A stretch of DNA of 64,000 nucleotides. It comes from Candidatus Crickella equi (GTDB taxonomy: Bacteria; Bacillota; Clostridia; Peptostreptococcales; Anaerovoracaceae). Below, piece after piece: positions 60,348 through 64,000 of the stretch. How positions within the stretch are numbered: position 1 is the stretch's first letter; each line of letters starts with the position of its first letter. The notes beneath the pieces are model-generated. The model ran no database searches and was not told the DNA's origin. It was given only the letters and a program-made list of their open reading frames with translations. The stretch covers positions 1-64,000 of the forward strand of contig JAGHUP010000004.1 of assembly GCA_018064755.1 (NCBI GenBank), given 5' to 3'. A program made the position numbers and the translations under genes.

Positions 60348-61136
60348 TTATTCTCTAACTGCTTCATACATCAGTATGGCAGCTGAAATTGCGGCATTGA
60401 GTGATTCTATCTCTCCCTTCATAGGGATTGTCACTCTAACGTCGGCAAGTTCAAGTACTTCGTCAGAAACTCCGTTACCTTCATTGCCAATGACAAGCGC
60501 TATGCCTGTCTTAAGATCCTCTTCGTAATATGGTCTTCCGCCATCAACAGTTGTTACCACGAATCGCTTGCCGGCCTGTGACATCATCGCCTTCAGCTCT
60601 GCAGCGTTCGATACATAGATAATCGGAATATCGAATATCATTCCGGCTGTTGCTCTCAACACTTTGGGCGAAAACACATCCGCCGTTCCCTTGACGCAGA
60701 CAATTAGTTCATAGCCTGTCGCAACCGCTGTCCTAATCATTGTTCCAATATTGCCTGGATCTTGGAGCCTATCCAAAACCAAAACATTGGCGTCTGCCGG
60801 AAGTGTTCCGATATCATCGGGAGTTATTGCGTTCTTGTCAATAACAGCAAGTATTCCAACTCCATTATCAGCATCAGTTATCTTATTAAAGACCGATGCA
60901 GCAACCTCGCATACCAAGACAGAATCGCCCGTCTTGATATCCTCAAGGAATTGGCCACCATCGAACTCGTCGCTAACCATAACGAAGTCTGTCTTGATGC
61001 CTCTTCTGATAGCCTCGCTAACGAGGTTCATGCCCTCAATAACGAGTTTGTTCTCAGCATCTCTAGCCTTCTTGTTCTGTAGCTTGCGAACGAGCTTGAT
61101 TCTGTTATTATCCGAAGACTCAATTCTAACCAGCAT
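60348..61136 (-). CDS. TrmH/SpoU-family RNA 2'-O-methyltransferase
   Basis: A 262-residue SPOUT methyltransferase. N-terminal substrate-binding domain 'KLVRKLQNKKARDAENKLVIEG' region, then the trefoil-knot motifs: 'DPGNIGTMIRTAVATG', 'LVIGNEGNGVS' and 'IESLNAAISAAILMYE'. It methylates ribose in rRNA or tRNA; the site cannot be told. Gap to ftsZ is 21 bases. Confidence 0.9.
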   Translation of the reverse strand: MLVRIESSDNNRIKLVRKLQNKKARDAENKLVIEGMNLVSEAIRRGIKTDFVMVSDEFDGGQFLEDIKTGDSVLVCEVAASVFNKITDADNGVGILAVIDKNAITPDDIGTLPADANVLVLDRLQDPGNIGTMIRTAVATGYELIVCVKGTADVFSPKVLRATAGMIFDIPIIYVSNAAELKAMMSQAGKRFVVTTVDGGRPYYEEDLKTGIALVIGNEGNGVSDEVLELADVRVTIPMKGEIESLNAAISAAILMYEAVRE

Positions 61137-61157
61137 AATACTCCGAGGATTGTTAAA

Positions 61158-62300
61158 CTACTTCAGAAAATCTGGTATATCAAATTGAGTGGTCTTCTCC
61201 ATGGAATTATCTCCAACGAGGTCAGCGAAGTTAACTTCATAACCAGTCATTCCGCCTTCAACCTCAACTGGAATTGGCTCTGGCTGTGCAACAGGTGTTA
61301 CTTCAGGGGTATCAATAACTGTACCGTTCATTCCTGTGCCACCACCAAAGTCTGTCGCGATTACTGTAACGCTAACCTTGCCAGTCATCTCTTCATCAAC
61401 TGCTGCTCCGAAGATGATGTTTGCATCTGGATCTGCGTCGTTAGAAATCTTCTCTGCGATTGTATTAATCTCGAGCATTCCCATATCATATCCGCCGGAT
61501 ACGTACAGCAGAATGGACTTAGCACCTGCGATAGATGTCTCGAGCAGTGGGCTATGAACTGCATTATTGATAGCCTCATCAATTTTGTGTTCACCAGAAC
61601 CAACACCAACGCCCATATGAGCGAGGCCTCTGCCCTCCATAACTGTCTTAACGTCAGCAAAGTCAACGTTAACCAGTGCGTACTGTGAAATAAGATCTGA
61701 AATGCCCTGAACACCCTGTCTCAGAACGTCATCTGCCATAGCAAATGCCTCGAGCATTGAAGTGTTAGTTTCACTAGTATCAATCAGTCTGTCGTTAGGT
61801 ACAACAACCAGAGAGTCTACGAAATTGCTCAGGTACTGAATTCCCTTAGCAGCTCTATTAGCTCTCTTCCTACCCTCGAATGTAAAAGGCTTAGTAACAA
61901 CGGCAACTGTAAGCGCTCCGCAATCCATTGCAGCCTTAGCGATAATAGGTGCAGCACCTGTTCCAGTACCACCGCCCATACCAGCTGTGATGAATACCAT
62001 ATCGGAGTCCTGCAGATGAGCAACGATTTCCTCGATGGACTCTTCAGCTGCTCTCTGTCCTACTTCAGGATCAGCACCAGCGCCTCTTCCTCCAGAAATC
62101 TTCTCGCCAATCTGGATTTTAATCTCTGCCTTGCAGTTTGCCAAAGCCTGTCTATCAGTATTGACTGCGATAAATGTAACACCCTGAAGTCCAGTGTCGA
62201 CCATTCTATTTACCGCATTGCAACCGCCGCCACCAACGCCAACAACCTTGATGATTGCAGCTTTGCCCTGATCGGCAACGAAGTCATTAACAAATTCCAT
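61158..62300 (-). CDS. ftsZ: Cell division protein FtsZ
   Basis: A 380-residue FtsZ. '[16 protein letters not shown]' at the N-terminus, tubulin signature '[15 protein letters not shown]', T7 synergy loop '[11 protein letters not shown]' and the C-terminal peptide '[11 protein letters not shown]' that binds partner proteins. GAGGAGG before the ATG. A hairpin AATAGTTAC/GTAACTATT lies upstream (62327-62362). Confidence 0.98.
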   Translation of the reverse strand: MEFVNDFVADQGKAAIIKVVGVGGGGCNAVNRMVDTGLQGVTFIAVNTDRQALANCKAEIKIQIGEKISGGRGAGADPEVGQRAAEESIEEIVAHLQDSDMVFITAGMGGGTGTGAAPIIAKAAMDCGALTVAVVTKPFTFEGRKRANRAAKGIQYLSNFVDSLVVVPNDRLIDTSETNTSMLEAFAMADDVLRQGVQGISDLISQYALVNVDFADVKTVMEGRGLAHMGVGVGSGEHKIDEAINNAVHSPLLETSIAGAKSILLYVSGGYDMGMLEINTIAEKISNDADPDANIIFGAAVDEEMTGKVSVTVIATDFGGGTGMNGTVIDTPEVTPVAQPEPIPVEVEGGMTGYEVNFADLVGDNSMEKTTQFDIPDFLK

Positions 62301-62326
62301 AAATGGACCTCCTCATTATCCTCATA

Positions 62327-62362
62327 AATAGTTACAGTAATATTACCATACAAGTAACTATT
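62327..62362. repeat. Inverted repeat upstream of ftsZ
   Basis: AATAGTTAC (62327-62335) and GTAACTATT (62354-62362), perfect 9-bp arms with an 18-base loop. It may be a weak terminator or regulatory hairpin between ftsQ and ftsZ. Confidence 0.55.
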
Positions 62363-62393
62363 TTTCATTATTTTTTCATTCAAATATCTTCAA

Positions 62394-63221
62394 CTATATG
62401 GTCGGAACATAGGATATGTATCCTTCATCACTGAAAGTAATAGTTCCGCGCTTGATATTATCATCAAAAAGTTCGTCCAAAACCTTGTGAAGTCTATCGT
62501 TTTCAATGGTTGTACTAATCTGCTTGTATGTTCCCTTGCACACCAGTGAATCGTATATGTATGCGAGAATATACATGTCTGTCATATCCAATTCAACGAA
62601 ATACAAATCGTTGTCTCTCATCTTGGTCAGAATATCCATTGTCTGCTCGAATAATTCTTCGTCTTTTACTCCGATTTGTTCTCCGAGCTCTATCTTCTGT
62701 ACCACCAGACCATCGATTAAAGTGAGCTTTGGTAAAGTCTTGGTTTTTCTTAATAAAATACCCTCATCATCCAAGATAAGATACTTGTTATCGTATTTGA
62801 TTGCACCCAGCTGTTGTCTCTCATCAACAGTGATAACAAGAGTTGAAGGGAAATGTCTAGAAACCTTGGCTTTCTTGATGTATGGGCTCTCTTCAAGGTA
62901 ATTACAGATATTGCGTTTGTCTGGGTGATAAATAATATTTTTGCCAGGAACAGCATGTCCCATATTAATTATTTCTTCAGAAGTAAAGTAGCTGTTTCCT
63001 CTTACCTCAATTGAATCTACATCAAAGAAGCTCGTGAGCGAGAAAACAAAAAGAGCAATAACAGCAACAATGACGCCAAGTACAATTTTACTTCTTGTCC
63101 TTGCCGCCTGTTGTTTCTTAATCTGCGCCGCTTTGCGCGCTCTTATTCTTGCAGTGATTTCATCGATTTCACTGTAGTCTTCTTTCGGATCTAATCCGTA
63201 TTCTTTCTTCTCTTCGTCCAC
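62394..63221 (-). CDS. ftsQ: Cell division protein FtsQ/DivIB
   Basis: A 275-residue bitopic membrane protein: charged cytoplasmic start, one transmembrane helix at about 46-66 ('KIVLGVIVAVIALFVFSL'), a POTRA domain ('DSIEVRGNSYFTSEEIINMG') and a beta domain. It belongs to the FtsQ-FtsL-FtsB divisome complex. It starts at the last base of murG, so both are coupled. Confidence 0.93.
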   Translation of the reverse strand: MDEEKKEYGLDPKEDYSEIDEITARIRARKAAQIKKQQAARTRSKIVLGVIVAVIALFVFSLTSFFDVDSIEVRGNSYFTSEEIINMGHAVPGKNIIYHPDKRNICNYLEESPYIKKAKVSRHFPSTLVITVDERQQLGAIKYDNKYLILDDEGILLRKTKTLPKLTLIDGLVVQKIELGEQIGVKDEELFEQTMDILTKMRDNDLYFVELDMTDMYILAYIYDSLVCKGTYKQISTTIENDRLHKVLDELFDDNIKRGTITFSDEGYISYVPTI

Positions 63222-64000
63222 TACTTGTATGTCTCCATAATAGTTCTGTAGATGATATCAGCTGCCTCAGTTGGAGCCAATGCTGCACTCGCTTTCTCCA
63301 TCTTAGCAAGACGCTCACGGTCTCCTGTCAGCTGAACGATTTCCTTAAGAACTGTTCTCGCGGTATCGTCATTCTCCCTTACTATAACAGCTCCTCCATT
63401 ATCTGCAACTGCTTTGGCATTATAATATTGGTGATCTGCAGTTACATTAGGTGAAGGAACGAAGATAGCCGCTCTACCAATCATTGTAACCTCAGCAACT
63501 GAGAGCGCTCCAGATCTGCTGACCAGAAGATCGCTCGCTGACATTACCTGTGGCATATTGCTGATGTATGGATTTATTATAACATTTTCATAGCTATCAA
63601 TTCCCTTATATGCAAGATTATCCATAACTTCTTCGTAATAATCTTTACCAGTTCCGAACACCACTGTGTAGCCATCCTTACCGCCAAATTCCTCAATAAG
63701 TGCCGTTCCAATCTCGTTGGTCGTAGCTGATCCGAGACTGCCACCGAATACAGTGATGACGAGGTTTTCCTCAGGAATTTCTAGAGCCTTTCTATCTGCC
63801 TTCTTGTCTCTTCCTACGAAGTCTTTTCGTACAGGATTACCGCTGTACATAGTCTTAACGCTATCCTTGAAATATTGACCTGCACTTTCAAAGCCCAGGA
63901 ATACTCTCTTAGCTCTATTGGCGAAAGCCCTATTAGAAACGCCAGGGAAACCATTTTGTTCATGCATATAGAATGGAACTCTTTCAGCAATCGCAGCAAG
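63221..64000 (-). CDS. murG: MurG, partial (cut by window end)
   Basis: The C-terminal about 260 residues of the lipid II-forming GlcNAc transferase; the open frame runs to the last base of the window. Motifs: 'VPFYMHEQNGFPGVSN', 'YSGNPVRKDFV', 'ITVFGGSLGSATTNEI' and the donor site 'SRSGALSVAEVTMIGRAAIFVPSP' (trimmed) with the acidic residue that binds UDP. The N-terminal membrane-binding half lies outside. Confidence 0.95.
   Translation of the reverse strand, partial: LAAIAERVPFYMHEQNGFPGVSNRAFANRAKRVFLGFESAGQYFKDSVKTMYSGNPVRKDFVGRDKKADRKALEIPEENLVITVFGGSLGSATTNEIGTALIEEFGGKDGYTVVFGTGKDYYEEVMDNLAYKGIDSYENVIINPYISNMPQVMSASDLLVSRSGALSVAEVTMIGRAAIFVPSPNVTADHQYYNAKAVADNGGAVIVRENDDTARTVLKEIVQLTGDRERLAKMEKASAALAPTEAADIIYRTIMETYK

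Overview
The window reads as chromosome of a low-to-middle GC anaerobic Firmicute, probably a clostridial/Eubacteriales species. Evidence: the gene order purR, murC, prs, pth, mfd beside spoVB-like, HU and rqcP; the murG-ftsQ-ftsZ block; a Crp/Fnr-rubrerythrin operon; strong AGGAGG ribosome binding sites. Genus cannot be fixed from the sequence alone. Nearly all core genes lie on the minus strand.

Region by region. (1) 1-2200: a perfect-consensus minus-strand promoter reading off the left edge (stable-RNA type), a LytTR regulator, then a THF riboswitch controlling a folate-type ECF transporter S component and rqcP, and HU. (2) 2186-13500: lipid-linked precursor flippase-like protein, amidohydrolase, mfd, pth, prs, murC, purR and a cysteine desulfurase-like enzyme; a 24-bp perfect hairpin separates the last two. 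(3) 13546-16100: a secreted SH3/cysteine-protease-like protein and a small PD-(D/E)XK-like protein. (4) 16592-23212: a six-gene operon (LOR/SDH-domain enzyme, EamA permease, class III aminotransferase, class II aldolase, FGGY kinase, GtrA-like protein) that looks like an uncharacterised catabolic pathway, flanked by two hairpin-rich intergenic regions; the right one holds a symmetric array of four 37-bp units. (5) 24234-32547: redox operon (Crp/Fnr, NrdD-tail micro-protein, rubrerythrin) and a long operon of nitroreductase, two EamA permeases, MFS exporter, VWA protein and MoxR ATPase.

(6) 32645-52337 is accessory DNA stacked on the initiator tRNA-fMet gene. The 3' part of that tRNA occurs three times (32645, 38634, 52260), each followed on the tRNA strand by its own terminator. 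The copies bound two tandem elements. The left one (about 6 kb) carries a type IIS-like restriction-modification pair, a Shedu nuclease and an excisionase-like protein but no integrase. The right one (about 13.6 kb) has the layout of a Gram-positive phage-inducible island: leftward integrase and repressor, rightward excisionase-like protein and primase-helicase, an iteron-type origin candidate, small genes, a possible packaging site and a lone HK97-type capsid gene. It also has a type I toxin-like locus and a cargo of membrane-anchored regulator, beta-propeller lipoprotein and FtsX/MacB-type ABC transporter.

(7) 52262-64000: tRNA-fMet, tRNA-Leu and tRNA-Asn, then core minus-strand genes: TPR protein, a B12-binding radical-SAM-like protein that has lost its three cluster cysteines, argS, DUF523, mutS2, zapA, a SpoU methyltransferase, ftsZ, ftsQ and a murG cut by the window edge.
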